A DNA stretch of 64,000 bases, from positions 1,612,001-1,676,000 of the forward strand of contig NZ_LR134290.1 in assembly GCF_900636545.1 (NCBI RefSeq). Direction: 5' to 3'. The notes beneath the pieces are model-generated. The model was not told the origin of the DNA, did no database searches, and saw nothing but the letters and a program-made list of their open reading frames with translations. This DNA comes from Pseudomonas mendocina. GTDB taxonomy: Bacteria > Pseudomonadota > Gammaproteobacteria > Pseudomonadales > Pseudomonadaceae. Positions 1 to 7,687 of this stretch are shown in pieces. The first letter of the stretch is position 1, and each line of letters begins with the position of its first letter. The translations under genes were made by a program, and so were the position numbers.

Positions 1-286
1 AGTGGTAGTTGTCGAAGTCCACACCAAAGTCTGCGAAGTCGGCCATGTGCTCGGCACGTACGCCATCGATCAATTGTTCGGGCGTGATGCCTTCTTTCTC
101 GGCGCGCAACATGATCGCCGAGCCGTGGGCGTCGTCGGCGCAGACGTAGATCGCCTGATTGCCGCGCAGTTTCTGGTAGCGCACCCACATGTCGGTCTGC
201 ACGTACTCGAGCATATGGCCGAGGTGGATGGAGCCGTTGGCATAGGGGAGGGCGCTGGTAACGAGAATCTTGCGGGCTTCGGTCAT
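1..286 (-). CDS. metG: Methionyl-tRNA synthetase, N-terminal part (cut by window edge)
   Basis: The visible 95 codons begin [20 protein letters not shown] and continue with HLGH, the class I aminoacyl-tRNA synthetase HIGH-type motif that binds ATP. The next segment ([12 protein letters not shown]) matches the Rossmann-fold core of MetG, which charges tRNA-Met in the cytoplasm. The gene runs leftward off the window, so only about the first seventh of a roughly 680-residue protein is present. It is divergent from apbC, a pairing I remember as common in Pseudomonas. Identity is firm from the motif run; nothing can be said about the missing C-terminal part. Confidence 0.95.
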   Translation of the reverse strand, partial: MTEARKILVTSALPYANGSIHLGHMLEYVQTDMWVRYQKLRGNQAIYVCADDAHGSAIMLRAEKEGITPEQLIDGVRAEHMADFADFGVDFDNYH

Positions 287-446
287 GGTGATCGGCTGCA
301 CTGGTAAAACGAGGGAAGTCGGCAACTATAAGGGAAGCGACAAGCTTCAAGCTACCTGCGGCAAGGAAAAGCGCATGCTGCATTGCATGCGAAGGCTGCT
401 GTTATGATGACGGCCTGTTTTTCTGCCTGTCTTCTGGAGTTCTTGC
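287..446. promoter_or_regulatory. Divergent metG/apbC intergenic region
   Basis: These 160 bases separate the metG and apbC starts and must hold both promoters. An imperfect inverted repeat lies near 370-390 (GCATGCTGCATTGCATGC). No confident -35/-10 pair was identified. A GGAG ribosome site precedes the apbC start. Confidence 0.4.
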
Positions 447-1535
447 ATGAGTGCCGTCACCCGCGAAGCGGTCGAAGCCTGTCTGCGTCAGTTCACCGAT
501 CCCCACCTCGATCAGGACCCGGTCAGTGCCGGCTGCCTGCGCGAGGTCGACATCCAGGGTGCGCGCGTCGCCGTGCGTCTGGAGCTGGGCTACGCCGCCG
601 GTCTGTTCAAGAGCGGCTGGGCGCAGATGCTGCAGATGGCGCTGGAGAACCTCGATGGTGTCGACAGCGCGCGGGTGCAGGTCGATTGTGTGATCGACTC
701 GCACCAGGGCCAGGCTCAGGTACCGGGGCTGGCCGGGGTGAAGAACGTGATCGCCGTGGCCTCGGGCAAGGGCGGCGTGGGCAAATCCACCACGGCGGCC
801 AACCTGGCGCTGGCGCTGGCCCGCGAGGGCGCGCGCGTGGGCATCCTCGATGCCGATATCTACGGCCCGAGCCAGGGCATCATGTTCGGTATCGCCGAGG
901 GCACGCGGCCGGAGGTGCGCGAGCAAAAGTGGTTCGTGCCGCTCGAAGCCCATGGCGTGCAGGTGATGTCCATGGCCTTTCTCACCGACGACAACACGCC
1001 GATGGTCTGGCGCGGGCCGATGGTCAGCGGCGCCTTGCTGCAACTGATCACCCAGACCGCTTGGAACGATCTCGATTACCTGGTGGTGGACATGCCGCCA
1101 GGCACCGGCGACATCCAGCTGACCCTGGCGCAGAAGGTGCCGGTGGCCGGCAGCGTGATCGTCACCACGCCGCAGGATCTGGCGCTGCTCGATGCCAAGA
1201 AAGGCGTGGAGATGTTCCGCAAGGTGCATATCCCGGTGTTGGGCGTGGTGGAGAACATGGCGGTGCACATCTGCTCCAATTGCGGTCATGCCGAGCACCT
1301 GTTCGGCGAAGGCGGTGGCGAGAAGCTGGCTGCGCAGTACGGCGTCGAATTGCTGGCCTCGTTGCCGCTGTCGATGGCTATCCGCATGCAGGCCGATGAC
1401 GGCAAGCCCACCACCATTGCCGATCCGGAAAGCCAGATTGCCATGATCTATCAGGATCTGGCGCGCAAGGTCGGCGCGCGTATCGCCCTGGCGGGCAAGC
1501 CGGCGATGCCGAGCATCGAGATCAGCGAGGACTAA
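447..1535 (+). CDS. apbC: Iron-sulfur cluster carrier protein ApbC (Mrp/NBP35 family P-loop ATPase)
   Basis: The 362-residue cytosolic protein is the usual length for the family. Residues 1-90 form the MIP18/DUF59-like domain. A deviant Walker A loop (GKGGVGKST) follows near residue 110, and a C-terminal pair (ICSNCGH) near 275 is the CxxC that bridges a 4Fe-4S cluster in the dimer. ApbC carries Fe-S clusters to apo-enzymes in an ATP-dependent way. The name Mrp for this family is unrelated to the Mrp antiporters elsewhere in the window. A GGAG ribosome site supports the chosen ATG. The following 300 bases hold repeats and no gene. Confidence 0.95.
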   Translation: MSAVTREAVEACLRQFTDPHLDQDPVSAGCLREVDIQGARVAVRLELGYAAGLFKSGWAQMLQMALENLDGVDSARVQVDCVIDSHQGQAQVPGLAGVKNVIAVASGKGGVGKSTTAANLALALAREGARVGILDADIYGPSQGIMFGIAEGTRPEVREQKWFVPLEAHGVQVMSMAFLTDDNTPMVWRGPMVSGALLQLITQTAWNDLDYLVVDMPPGTGDIQLTLAQKVPVAGSVIVTTPQDLALLDAKKGVEMFRKVHIPVLGVVENMAVHICSNCGHAEHLFGEGGGEKLAAQYGVELLASLPLSMAIRMQADDGKPTTIADPESQIAMIYQDLARKVGARIALAGKPAMPSIEISED

Positions 1536-1563
1536 TAGCGGCCGCGCAGCGGCCCTCTGATGA

Positions 1564-1656
1564 CCCTCTCCCGTTTGCGGGAGACGACTGCATGGATGCA
1601 GGAGTTAGAGCGATGCAGGATGCCCAAGCCGAGGGTCCCCGAAGGGCGGGAGAGGG
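1564..1656. repeat. Intergenic repeat element with 10-bp terminal inverted repeats
   Basis: The arms CCCTCTCCCG (1564-1573) and CGGGAGAGGG (1647-1656) are perfect reverse complements. They enclose smaller hairpins: CCCGtttgCGGG and CTGCATggATGCAG. Inside lies a 41-base segment (1584-1624) repeated with one mismatch at 46013-46053. This fits a short, non-autonomous, foldable intergenic repeat. Confidence 0.75.
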
Positions 1657-1708
1657 CAACGCTGGCGACTCGGTCCTGGCGTGGCTAAGCCCACTCAGAT
1701 TCCGCTTC

Positions 1709-1768
1709 TGTAGGAACGGCTGGGCGGCATCCGCTTCAGCCGCGAGTCGCGGATAAATCCGCTCTACA
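1709..1768. repeat. REP-like palindromic element
   Basis: TGTAG at 1709-1713 and CTACA at 1764-1768 bound an imperfect palindrome containing CTTCAGCCGCGAG. That core also occurs near 45989-46001. The layout resembles Pseudomonas REP sequences between genes. There is no coding signal. Confidence 0.6.
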
Positions 1769-1789
1769 AAGGCGTGCAGTAAACCATAA

Positions 1790-1820
1790 AAAAGCCCCGC
1801 ACTAGGCGGGGCTCTTTTCA
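1790..1820 (-). terminator. Rho-independent terminator of the cold-shock gene
   Basis: On the minus strand AGCCCCGC and GCGGGGCT form a tight stem with a four-base loop, followed by a run of six T. It lies directly downstream of the cold-shock stop codon. Confidence 0.85.
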
Positions 1821-1836
1821 AGCGGGGTAGTGCAGG

Positions 1837-2046
1837 TTAGATAACCTGAACTTCCTCAGCCTGCATGCCTTTCTGGCCACGGGTAGCCACGAAGGAAACC
1901 TGCTGGCCTTCCTTCAGGGTTTTGAAACCGTCGCTCTGGATGGCTTTGAAGTGAACGAAGAGGTCGTCACCGGATTGCGGGGTGATGAAGCCGTAGCCTT
2001 TCTCATCGTTGAACCACTTAACGGTGCCAGTCTGACGATTGGACAT
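1837..2046 (-). CDS. Cold-shock protein, CspA/CapB family
   Basis: The 69-residue protein begins [20 protein letters not shown] and continues with the second RNA-binding motif (DLFVHF). These are the RNP1 and RNP2 motifs of the five-stranded cold-shock domain. Such proteins bind single-stranded RNA or DNA and act as RNA chaperones. It resembles the P. aeruginosa cold-acclimation protein CapB from memory. An upstream in-frame extension to 2313 was rejected because the domain starts at this ATG and an AGGAG site (2053-2057) precedes it. The long upstream region suggests a structured leader, as is usual for this family. Confidence 0.95.
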   Translation of the reverse strand: MSNRQTGTVKWFNDEKGYGFITPQSGDDLFVHFKAIQSDGFKTLKEGQQVSFVATRGQKGMQAEEVQVI

Positions 2047-2348
2047 GTGATGTCTCCTAACAAAAGTAATAACAGCCCTGGAAAAGCCCAGGCCGGGACT
2101 GAGTGCAACGAGTACTAGGAGTCGGACGATGTTTGGATCGAGATCTAGGCATCTAGTAGCGATTCGCGGTGACACATGCAGCACAGTGGGGACACCATAC
2201 GTGTTTTTATCGCCAAGTGCGAATAGTCGATGCAGCTTTTTTTGCAAATTATCGACGCCGCCTGATGCGGCAAGCTTTGAAGCATGGCCCTGGGCTCGGT
2301 AAGATGCGCTCACTTTTTTCGCAACAGCCCAATTCAGGACTCCTCGCC
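2047..2348. promoter_or_regulatory. Divergent cold-shock/dcd intergenic region and cold-shock leader
   Basis: About 300 bases without a gene separate the two divergent starts. On the minus strand a hairpin CCTGGgcttttCCAGG (2077-2092) sits about 20 bases before the AGGAG ribosome site, consistent with a folded cold-shock mRNA leader. An in-frame extension of dcd through this region has no family support. No unambiguous promoter was located. Confidence 0.5.
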
Positions 2349-2915
2349 ATGAGCATCAAATCGGACAAGTGGATTCGCCGCATGGCCCAGGAACACGGCA
2401 TGATCGAGCCGTTCGTCGAGCGTCAGGTGCGTGGCGCCGACGCCAGCCGTGTTATTTCCTACGGTGTTTCCAGCTACGGCTACGACGTACGCTGTGCCGA
2501 CGAATTCAAGGTGTTCACCAACATTCACTCCGCCGTGGTGGACCCGAAGAATTTCGACGAGAAGAGCTTCGTCGACATCAAGAGCGACGTCTGCATCATT
2601 CCGCCGAACTCCTTCGCTCTGGCCCGTACCGTCGAGTACTTTCGCATTCCGCGTGACGTGCTGACCATTTGCCTGGGCAAGAGCACCTACGCGCGCTGCG
2701 GCATCATCGTCAACGTCACACCGCTGGAACCGGAGTGGGAAGGTCACGTGACACTGGAATTCTCCAACACCACCAACCTGCCGGCGAAGATCTACGCCAA
2801 CGAAGGCGTGGCGCAGATGCTGTTCCTGCAGTCCGACGAGGCCTGCGAGGTCTCCTACCGCGACCGCGGCGGCAAGTATCAGGGGCAGACGGGCGTAACC
2901 CTGCCGAAAGCCTGA
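2349..2915 (+). CDS. dcd: dCTP deaminase
   Basis: The 188-residue protein has the standard length and begins [20 protein letters not shown]. Dcd deaminates dCTP to dUTP, the main source of dUMP for thymidylate synthesis in gamma-proteobacteria, and works as a trimer in the cytoplasm. The central segment KSTYARCGI followed by [15 protein letters not shown] carries the conserved serine, arginine and catalytic glutamate of the family. The start was chosen by the family N-terminus, although the frame stays open to 2169. A strong terminator follows within 20 bases, so the gene is probably monocistronic. Confidence 0.97.
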   Translation: MSIKSDKWIRRMAQEHGMIEPFVERQVRGADASRVISYGVSSYGYDVRCADEFKVFTNIHSAVVDPKNFDEKSFVDIKSDVCIIPPNSFALARTVEYFRIPRDVLTICLGKSTYARCGIIVNVTPLEPEWEGHVTLEFSNTTNLPAKIYANEGVAQMLFLQSDEACEVSYRDRGGKYQGQTGVTLPKA

Positions 2916-2934
2916 TCAAACGTGGGAGCACCAG

Positions 2935-2959
2935 AAAGCCGGGCCAAGCCCGGCTTTTT
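2935..2959 (+). terminator. Rho-independent terminator of dcd
   Basis: AAAGCCGGGC and GCCCGGCTTT form a ten-base-pair stem with a three-base loop ending in a T run. Confidence 0.9.
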
Positions 2960-2985
2960 CATGAGCGAAATCGGAGTCAGGGAAC

Positions 2986-3549
2986 ATGACCATCGACACG
3001 ATATTGAAGCGGACCGTCTTTTTCTCTCTGCTGCTTGCATGTCTGTCAGCTCGCGCCGAGCTTCAGGTGTATTCGGGCGGCAATGTGTTCGGCCTGGCGC
3101 CTACGGCGTCGCCAGCGGATTTTGCCATGACCCTTGGCGAGCCCAGTGCGGAGTTACCGCTACAGGGGGAGCGCCGTGGTCTGCTGTATGGCAACAGCCT
3201 GATGCTGGTGTTCGACGGCAACCGTTTGCGTGAAGTGCGTTGCTGGCTGGTGCCGCGTTTTACCGGCGATCTTTACTTGGGCTGGTTGCAGGAGGTGCCT
3301 GCACGCGCCGGGCTGGAAGGCTTCGTGCTGGATGATCGGTTGCGCCTTGGTATGCCGCGTGAAGAGGCGGAGCCGGTGCTGTCAGATCTGGAGGGTTCGG
3401 CCGACCAGAATTCGGCCGTGGCGATCAAGCATGGCCAGCCAGTCTGGCTCGGCTTCGGCCGGGCCGACACTCATGCACAGGCCGAGGACGGCGAGCCGCA
3501 GGTGCTGGTATCGCTCACCGTGCATTTCGGGGCCCAGCCGGCCCGCTAA
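2986..3549 (+). CDS. Exported protein of unknown function
   Basis: The 187-residue product starts with a typical Sec signal peptide (MTIDTILKRTVFFSLLLACLSARA), with probable cleavage after the ARA near residue 24. The mature part has no cysteine pairs beyond one at about residue 85 and no motif I recognise. It alternates short beta-like stretches such as GLLYGNSLMLVFDGN and VLVSLTVHFG, so a small periplasmic beta-rich domain is plausible. It stands alone between the dcd terminator and a small proline-rich gene. Codon use resembles the neighbours, so it is likely real, but no function can be assigned. Confidence 0.7.
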   Translation: MTIDTILKRTVFFSLLLACLSARAELQVYSGGNVFGLAPTASPADFAMTLGEPSAELPLQGERRGLLYGNSLMLVFDGNRLREVRCWLVPRFTGDLYLGWLQEVPARAGLEGFVLDDRLRLGMPREEAEPVLSDLEGSADQNSAVAIKHGQPVWLGFGRADTHAQAEDGEPQVLVSLTVHFGAQPAR

Positions 3550-3577
3550 AAGTTGGAATTAGTACCTGCTGGAGAAC

Positions 3578-3613
3578 TCTACCCCTCTGCAGTCCATTCT
3601 GAACGAGGGTAGA
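3578..3613 (+). promoter_or_regulatory. Hairpin pairing over the ribosome-binding site of the next gene
   Basis: TCTACCC (3578-3584) is the exact reverse complement of GGGTAGA (3607-3613). The pairing can extend past one bulged C through CTC with GAG. The paired 3' arm contains the GAGGG Shine-Dalgarno sequence, 8 bases before the ATG at 3617. As drawn, this structure would block ribosome loading. Confidence 0.55.
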
Positions 3614-3616
3614 ACC

Positions 3617-3850
3617 ATGTCCGTTGCAGCCTTTACCTTGATCTCCAGCGGGATTCGGGCTGGCGATATTCCCGGCCAGCCGCAGCCCGATATTCCTGAT
3701 CAGCCAGGTAAACCCGTGCCACCGCAGGAGCCGGGTGAACCGACGGTGCCGGATCAGCCGCCACCCGCGCCTGTGGCCCAGTGTCGGCCGCGGGAGGTAT
3801 TCGAGCGCGGCGCCTCACCGGCTGAACGCATTGCGGGTGAGTGGCATTGA
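3617..3850 (+). CDS. Small proline-rich protein of unknown function
   Basis: The 77-residue product has a short hydrophobic start (MSVAAFTLISSG). It is followed by a proline/aspartate/glutamine-rich stretch from about residue 18 to 52, with repeated units such as GQPQPDIPDQPGKP and PGEPTVPDQPPP. A charged tail has one cysteine. It looks disordered and is too short for a full export signal plus domain. A GAGGG ribosome site lies inside a hairpin just upstream, and a terminator follows 17 bases after the stop. The regular spacing of start, stop and terminator argues for a real gene. Function is unknown. Confidence 0.55.
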   Translation: MSVAAFTLISSGIRAGDIPGQPQPDIPDQPGKPVPPQEPGEPTVPDQPPPAPVAQCRPREVFERGASPAERIAGEWH

Positions 3851-3866
3851 GCAGATGTGCACACGA

Positions 3867-3895
3867 AGAAGCCGGGCAATGCCCGGCTTCTCTTT
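3867..3895. terminator. Bidirectional terminator between the proline-rich gene and nadE
   Basis: AGAAGCCGGGC and GCCCGGCTTCT form an 11-bp stem with a three-base loop. It is T-rich on the plus side and has an A-rich flank that serves the convergent nadE transcript. Confidence 0.8.
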
Positions 3896-3906
3896 GCTTG
3901 TGTAAA

Positions 3907-4734
3907 TCACGGTACCAGCGGTAGCTCGCGTTTGTGACGCGAGGCGTCATAGGTGCGCACGATGGTGGCGTAGGCCTCGTCACTGACCTTCTGGCCATGC
4001 AGGAAGGCGTCGATCTCGGCATAAGTGACACCGTGGGCTTCCTCGTCCGGCTTGCCGGGGCGCAGTTCCTCCAGGTCGGCCGTGGGCGTCTTCTGCACCA
4101 GATGTTCAGGGGCGCCCAGGTGCGCAGCGATGGCGCGTACCTGGTGCTTCACCAGGCCCGACAGCGGAGCGAGGTCACAGGCGCCGTCGCCGAACTTGGT
4201 GAAGAAGCCCATCACTGCCTCGGCTGCGTGGTCGGTGCCGATCACCAGGCCGTTGTTGGCGTTGGCGATGGTGAACTGGGCGACCATGCGAATGCGTGCC
4301 TTGACGTTGCCGATCACGAAGTCGCGGCGGGCGGCGCTCAAGTGTTGCAGGTGGCTGACCTGCTGGACCAGGCCGTTGACGCTGTCGGCAATGTTGACCG
4401 TGGCGTTCTCGTCGGCGCGGATGAAGTTCAGCGAGGCCTGGGCGTCGTGCTCGTCATGCTGGGTGTTGTGCGGCAGGCGTACGGCAATGAAACGATAGTT
4501 GGCGTCACCGGTCTCTGCGCGCAGCTCTTCGACCGAAAGTTGGGCCAGGCGCCCGGCCGTAGTCGAGTCCACGCCACCGCTGATGCCCAGCACCAGCACC
4601 TTTAGGCCGGACTGCTTGAGGGTGTTCTTGATGAAGGTCTTGCGCCTTTCGATCTCGGCGCTCAACGCAGCGTCGTCGGCGAACGGCGGCACCACGTCGA
4701 GGGCGGCGGCGATTTCGGCTTGGCGGTTGCTCAT
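3907..4734 (-). CDS. nadE: Ammonia-dependent NAD+ synthetase
   Basis: The 275-residue protein matches the NH3-dependent type of NadE. It amidates nicotinic acid adenine dinucleotide to NAD in the cytoplasm. The adenylating PP-loop is visible near residue 50 ([15 protein letters not shown]). The later segments [20 protein letters not shown] and [20 protein letters not shown] are the conserved deamido-NAD binding and active-site loops. There is no glutaminase domain. It is the last gene of pncA-pncB-nadE, starting 10 bases after pncB, so the operon takes nicotinamide through nicotinate mononucleotide to NAD with an adenylyltransferase encoded elsewhere. Confidence 0.97.
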   Translation of the reverse strand: MSNRQAEIAAALDVVPPFADDAALSAEIERRKTFIKNTLKQSGLKVLVLGISGGVDSTTAGRLAQLSVEELRAETGDANYRFIAVRLPHNTQHDEHDAQASLNFIRADENATVNIADSVNGLVQQVSHLQHLSAARRDFVIGNVKARIRMVAQFTIANANNGLVIGTDHAAEAVMGFFTKFGDGACDLAPLSGLVKHQVRAIAAHLGAPEHLVQKTPTADLEELRPGKPDEEAHGVTYAEIDAFLHGQKVSDEAYATIVRTYDASRHKRELPLVP

Positions 4735-4744
4735 GTCTGGCTCC

Positions 4745-5944
4745 TCACTGGGTCACGCGAAAGACGTGCTTCAGGTAATGGACGAAGTTCTCGTCGCGGC
4801 ATTGGGTCTTGCCGGGGGTGTCGGAGATCTTCGCCACGGGCTGACCATTGCAGGCGATCATCTTGATCACGATGTTCATCGGCTCGACGCCGGGGATGTC
4901 GCAGGTCAGGTTGGTTCCGATCCCGAAGCTTACGTGGATTCGCCCGGAAAGTGCACGGTAGAGCCGTAGCGATTTGGGCAGGTCGAGCCCGTCGGAGAAC
5001 ACCAGGGTCTTGCTCATCGGATCGATGCCCAGTTTCTCGTAGTGGGCGATGGCTTTTTCCGCCCACACCAGCGGGTCGCCGGAGTCGTGGCGAAGACCGT
5101 CGAACAGCTTGGCGAAGTACAGGTCGAAGTCGGCCAGGAAGGCGTCCATGGTGATGCAGTCGGTCAGGGCGATACCCAGCAGGCCACGATACTCGCGCAC
5201 CCAGCAGTCGAGCGCGGCGATCTGGCTGTCGATCAGGCGCGGGCCGAGCTGCTGGTGCGCCATCAGCCACTCGTGGGCCATGGTGCCGATGGGCTTGAGG
5301 TCGAATTCACGCGCCAGGTGCACGTTGCTGGTACCGACGAAGCGCCCGGGGAAATCGCGCTTGAGGATATGCACCGCCTGTTCCTGCACGCGGTAGGAGA
5401 AGCGCCGGCGGGTACCGAAGTCGGCCAGTTGAAAACCTGCCAGCTCGCTCGGCGAAGCCTCGGCCTTGAGCCAGTCGAGCTTCTCGTAGAGGCGCTCGGC
5501 GGCCTGCTCCAGCAGCACCTCGCGGTAGCGATAGCGGTTGCGCACCTCGCTGACGATGGCCAGCAGCGGCACCTCGAAAAGGATCACGTGCAACCAGGGG
5601 CCGCGCAGGCGGATGTTCAACTGACCGTCTTCGATGCTGGTATGCACATAGCGCAGGTTGAAGCGGAACAGGCTGAGGAAGCGAATGAAGTCCGGCTTGA
5701 TAAAGGGAATGCTTTCGAGGAAGGCGAGCTGATCGACGCTCAGGCTGAGTTCGCTCAGGCGTTCGATCTGGTAGCGAATCTCGGCCAGGTAAGGCGTCAG
5801 ATCCTCGCTGCTGCGGCAACGAAACTCCCATTCCACCTCGGCGTTGGGGTAGTTGTGCAGCACCGCCTGCATCATGGTCAGCTTGTAGAAATCGGTATCC
5901 AGCAGGTTTTGCACGGTGCGGTCGGCGAAGATGCTCTCGCTCAT
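4745..5944 (-). CDS. pncB: Nicotinate phosphoribosyltransferase
   Basis: The 399-residue enzyme starts [20 protein letters not shown] and has the family length. It condenses nicotinate with PRPP to nicotinate mononucleotide, the committed Preiss-Handler step. The segment [20 protein letters not shown], followed by HEW, contains the histidine region phosphorylated in this family. The C-terminal block [11 protein letters not shown] is the phosphate-binding loop. The ATG overlaps the pncA stop in an ATGA arrangement, so translation is coupled. The frame is open for another 109 codons upstream, but that part lies over pncA and is not used. Expression is likely repressed by NrtR. Confidence 0.97.
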   Translation of the reverse strand: MSESIFADRTVQNLLDTDFYKLTMMQAVLHNYPNAEVEWEFRCRSSEDLTPYLAEIRYQIERLSELSLSVDQLAFLESIPFIKPDFIRFLSLFRFNLRYVHTSIEDGQLNIRLRGPWLHVILFEVPLLAIVSEVRNRYRYREVLLEQAAERLYEKLDWLKAEASPSELAGFQLADFGTRRRFSYRVQEQAVHILKRDFPGRFVGTSNVHLAREFDLKPIGTMAHEWLMAHQQLGPRLIDSQIAALDCWVREYRGLLGIALTDCITMDAFLADFDLYFAKLFDGLRHDSGDPLVWAEKAIAHYEKLGIDPMSKTLVFSDGLDLPKSLRLYRALSGRIHVSFGIGTNLTCDIPGVEPMNIVIKMIACNGQPVAKISDTPGKTQCRDENFVHYLKHVFRVTQ

Positions 5945-6585
5945 CGCAGGTTCTCCTTGGCTATGACGCTGTCCAGCTGTTCCAGGCTGGCGGCAAGTGT
6001 GATGCCGTGCTCGCCCATGGCGATACAGGCAGTTTCGGCGGTTTCGCTGGCGATGGCTCGGCAGGCCGGCAGATACACGATCACCTCGAAGCCGGCGCGG
6101 CGCAGTTGCAGGGCGGTGGTCTTGACGCAGTAGTCCAGCGCCAGACCGCCGACCAATACAAGGTCGACGCCATTTTGCCGAAGAAATTCGATCACGCCCG
6201 TGCTGCGCTTCTCGGCCAGGTCGTGGTAGCAGGCGCCATAAGGATGCAGGTCGGGCTCCACGCCCTTCCACACGAAGAAGTCGTATTCCAGCGGCGCCGG
6301 CAGGCCGTCGAGCAGTTCGAAGCCGGGTGTGCCGGGCACGCAGTGGCTGACCCAGGTCAAGTCGGCATTGACCAGCGGCAGCGCTTGCAGCATCTGCGCG
6401 TGGTCCGGCACCACCCAGGCGGCTTGCGGGCTGTGGGCGTCCTTGCTGCCGATGCGCAGTTGAGCGCGCGCTGCCAACTGGTTCAGTGCCGGGACGATGG
6501 CGTCGCCCTCGGGGACTGGCAGCTCATTTGGGCAAAGTGGGGTGAAGCCTTTCTGAGCGTCGACGTCGAAGCTGGCGATCTTCAT
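5941..6585 (-). CDS. pncA: Nicotinamidase
   Basis: The 214-residue isochorismatase-fold hydrolase converts nicotinamide to nicotinate and ammonia. The expected triad is visible as Asp9 (SFDVDAQ), Lys107 (FFVWKG) and Cys153 ([10 protein letters not shown]). The metal-site histidine is near residue 49-51 (GSKDAHS). It is the first gene of the salvage operon, reads divergently from nrtR, and its promoter overlaps the palindrome at 6612-6644. The stop overlaps the pncB start. Confidence 0.95.
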   Translation of the reverse strand: MKIASFDVDAQKGFTPLCPNELPVPEGDAIVPALNQLAARAQLRIGSKDAHSPQAAWVVPDHAQMLQALPLVNADLTWVSHCVPGTPGFELLDGLPAPLEYDFFVWKGVEPDLHPYGACYHDLAEKRSTGVIEFLRQNGVDLVLVGGLALDYCVKTTALQLRRAGFEVIVYLPACRAIASETAETACIAMGEHGITLAASLEQLDSVIAKENLR

Positions 6586-6611
6586 GGTGCGCCTCCTTAC
6601 TGCGCTTGGGT

Positions 6612-6644
6612 GATTACATATTTCATCTGGTGAAATATGTAGTC
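6612..6644. promoter_or_regulatory. NrtR-type operator palindrome
   Basis: ACATATTTCA (6616-6625) and TGAAATATGT (6631-6640) are perfect reverse complements around five bases. Outer bases extend the symmetry to 14-bp arms with one mismatch. It lies in the A+T-rich divergent region between pncA and nrtR, 27 bases upstream of the pncA start, where a repressor controlling both directions would bind. Confidence 0.8.
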
Positions 6645-6706
6645 AAGCGTTTTTACCAATTCTTGCGTGAAAGAAGGCGAATTATTGGTCAAGATGAAAT
6701 AAGTCC

Positions 6707-7420
6707 ATGACGGAGGCGAATGAAAGGATGAGTGCAGTGGAAGTACTGGCCGGGGTGGATATCGTCGCACTCCGCCTGAGCGAGGAGGGGACGTTGCAGG
6801 TGCTGCTGCTGCGTCGCCAGCGCGAGCCCTATATGGGGCAGTGGGCGCTACCAGGCGTGCTGGTCAATGGTCGTTGCGCCGATGCCAGCCTGGATGCCGC
6901 CGCCGCTCGTGCCCTGGCGGACAAGGCGCGTCTGCAACCGCAGTACCTGGAACAGGTGACCACGGTGGGCAACGGCGTGCGTGATCCGCGTGGCTGGTCG
7001 CTGAGCACCTGCTACCTGGCACTGCTAGCGCCTGACGTCGTGCCGCAGGATGAAAATCTGGAGTTCGTCGAGTTGGCCGCCGTCACTTCCGGGCAGCAGG
7101 CATTGCCGTTCGACCACGCGCAACTGGTGCGTCTGGCGGCCGAGCGTCTGCGAGGCAAGTCGGTTTACAGCTCGCTGCCGCTGTATCTGCTGGCGCCGCG
7201 CTTTACCGTGACCGAAGCACTTGGGGCCTTCCAGGCCTGCCTGGGCGAGCCGGTACAGCACACCACCTTGCGCGGACGGCTGGAACGGATGAAGACCCAG
7301 GGCTGGATCAGCGAGACCGGCGAGAAGAACTACCCGAAGATGGGGCGGCCACAAAATCTTTTGGAGCATCGCCCGCTGGCGGCTGAAGTGTTCGTCTTCG
7401 ACCGCAACCTGCTGGCCTAG
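6707..7420 (+). CDS. nrtR: NrtR-type transcriptional regulator (degenerate Nudix domain plus winged helix)
   Basis: The 237-residue protein has an N-terminal Nudix-like fold (VLLLRRQREPYMGQWALPGV) in which the catalytic Nudix box is replaced (DASLDAAAARALADK), as in ADP-ribose-sensing NrtR repressors. The C-terminal third (TVTEALGAFQACLGEP, then RLERMKTQGWI) forms the winged helix for DNA binding. Known NrtR proteins repress NAD salvage genes and are released by ADP-ribose. Here it is divergent from pncA-pncB-nadE with a palindrome between. The ATG at 6728 is an alternative start seven codons in, and the ribosome site is not decisive. Confidence 0.88.
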   Translation: MTEANERMSAVEVLAGVDIVALRLSEEGTLQVLLLRRQREPYMGQWALPGVLVNGRCADASLDAAAARALADKARLQPQYLEQVTTVGNGVRDPRGWSLSTCYLALLAPDVVPQDENLEFVELAAVTSGQQALPFDHAQLVRLAAERLRGKSVYSSLPLYLLAPRFTVTEALGAFQACLGEPVQHTTLRGRLERMKTQGWISETGEKNYPKMGRPQNLLEHRPLAAEVFVFDRNLLA

Positions 7421-7462
7421 CAACCTTCGTGTACCCGTAGCGACTCAGGGGAATACTGCGGG

Positions 7463-7488
7463 CAAAAAAATAGGCGCCAGAGGCGCCA
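7463..7488 (-). terminator. Minus-strand terminator-like hairpin, copy 1
   Basis: Two GGCGCC blocks (7473-7478 and 7482-7487) around AGA form a stem. On the minus strand it is followed by A and seven T. It is nearly identical to the hairpin at 7581-7610. It could be a backup terminator for the acylase gene or the end of a separate small transcript. Confidence 0.65.
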
Positions 7489-7580
7489 GGGGAGCATTTC
7501 AATCGATGCATAGGTTCTGAACCTGCTCTGGCGAGAAAGTTCATTGCGTGATGTAGAAATGCCATCTTTTTTTTGCAGGC

Positions 7581-7610
7581 AAAAGAAAAGGCGCCAGAGG
7601 CGCCTTAAAA
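7581..7610 (-). terminator. Terminator of the acylase gene, hairpin copy 2
   Basis: On the minus strand AAGGCGCC, TCT and GGCGCCTT form an 8-bp stem followed by TTTTCTTTT-type sequence. It lies about 80 bases downstream of the acylase stop. Confidence 0.75.
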
Positions 7611-7687
7611 CGATGATCTATGGAGTAAGTCGATTACTCAGAGTCGGGGGCCGCAGAAATGGTTCAGAGCACCCCGACGAACGGTCG

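Noticed and set aside
402..1298. A 298-codon minus-strand frame
   Set aside because: It is antisense to apbC. No domain is recognised, and apbC is a firm call.
1522..1821. A 99-codon minus-strand frame after apbC
   Set aside because: It lies over the repeat elements and the cold-shock terminator, so coding is unlikely.
5042..6133. A 363-codon plus-strand frame opposite pncB and pncA
   Set aside because: It has mirror-frame composition and spans two real genes.
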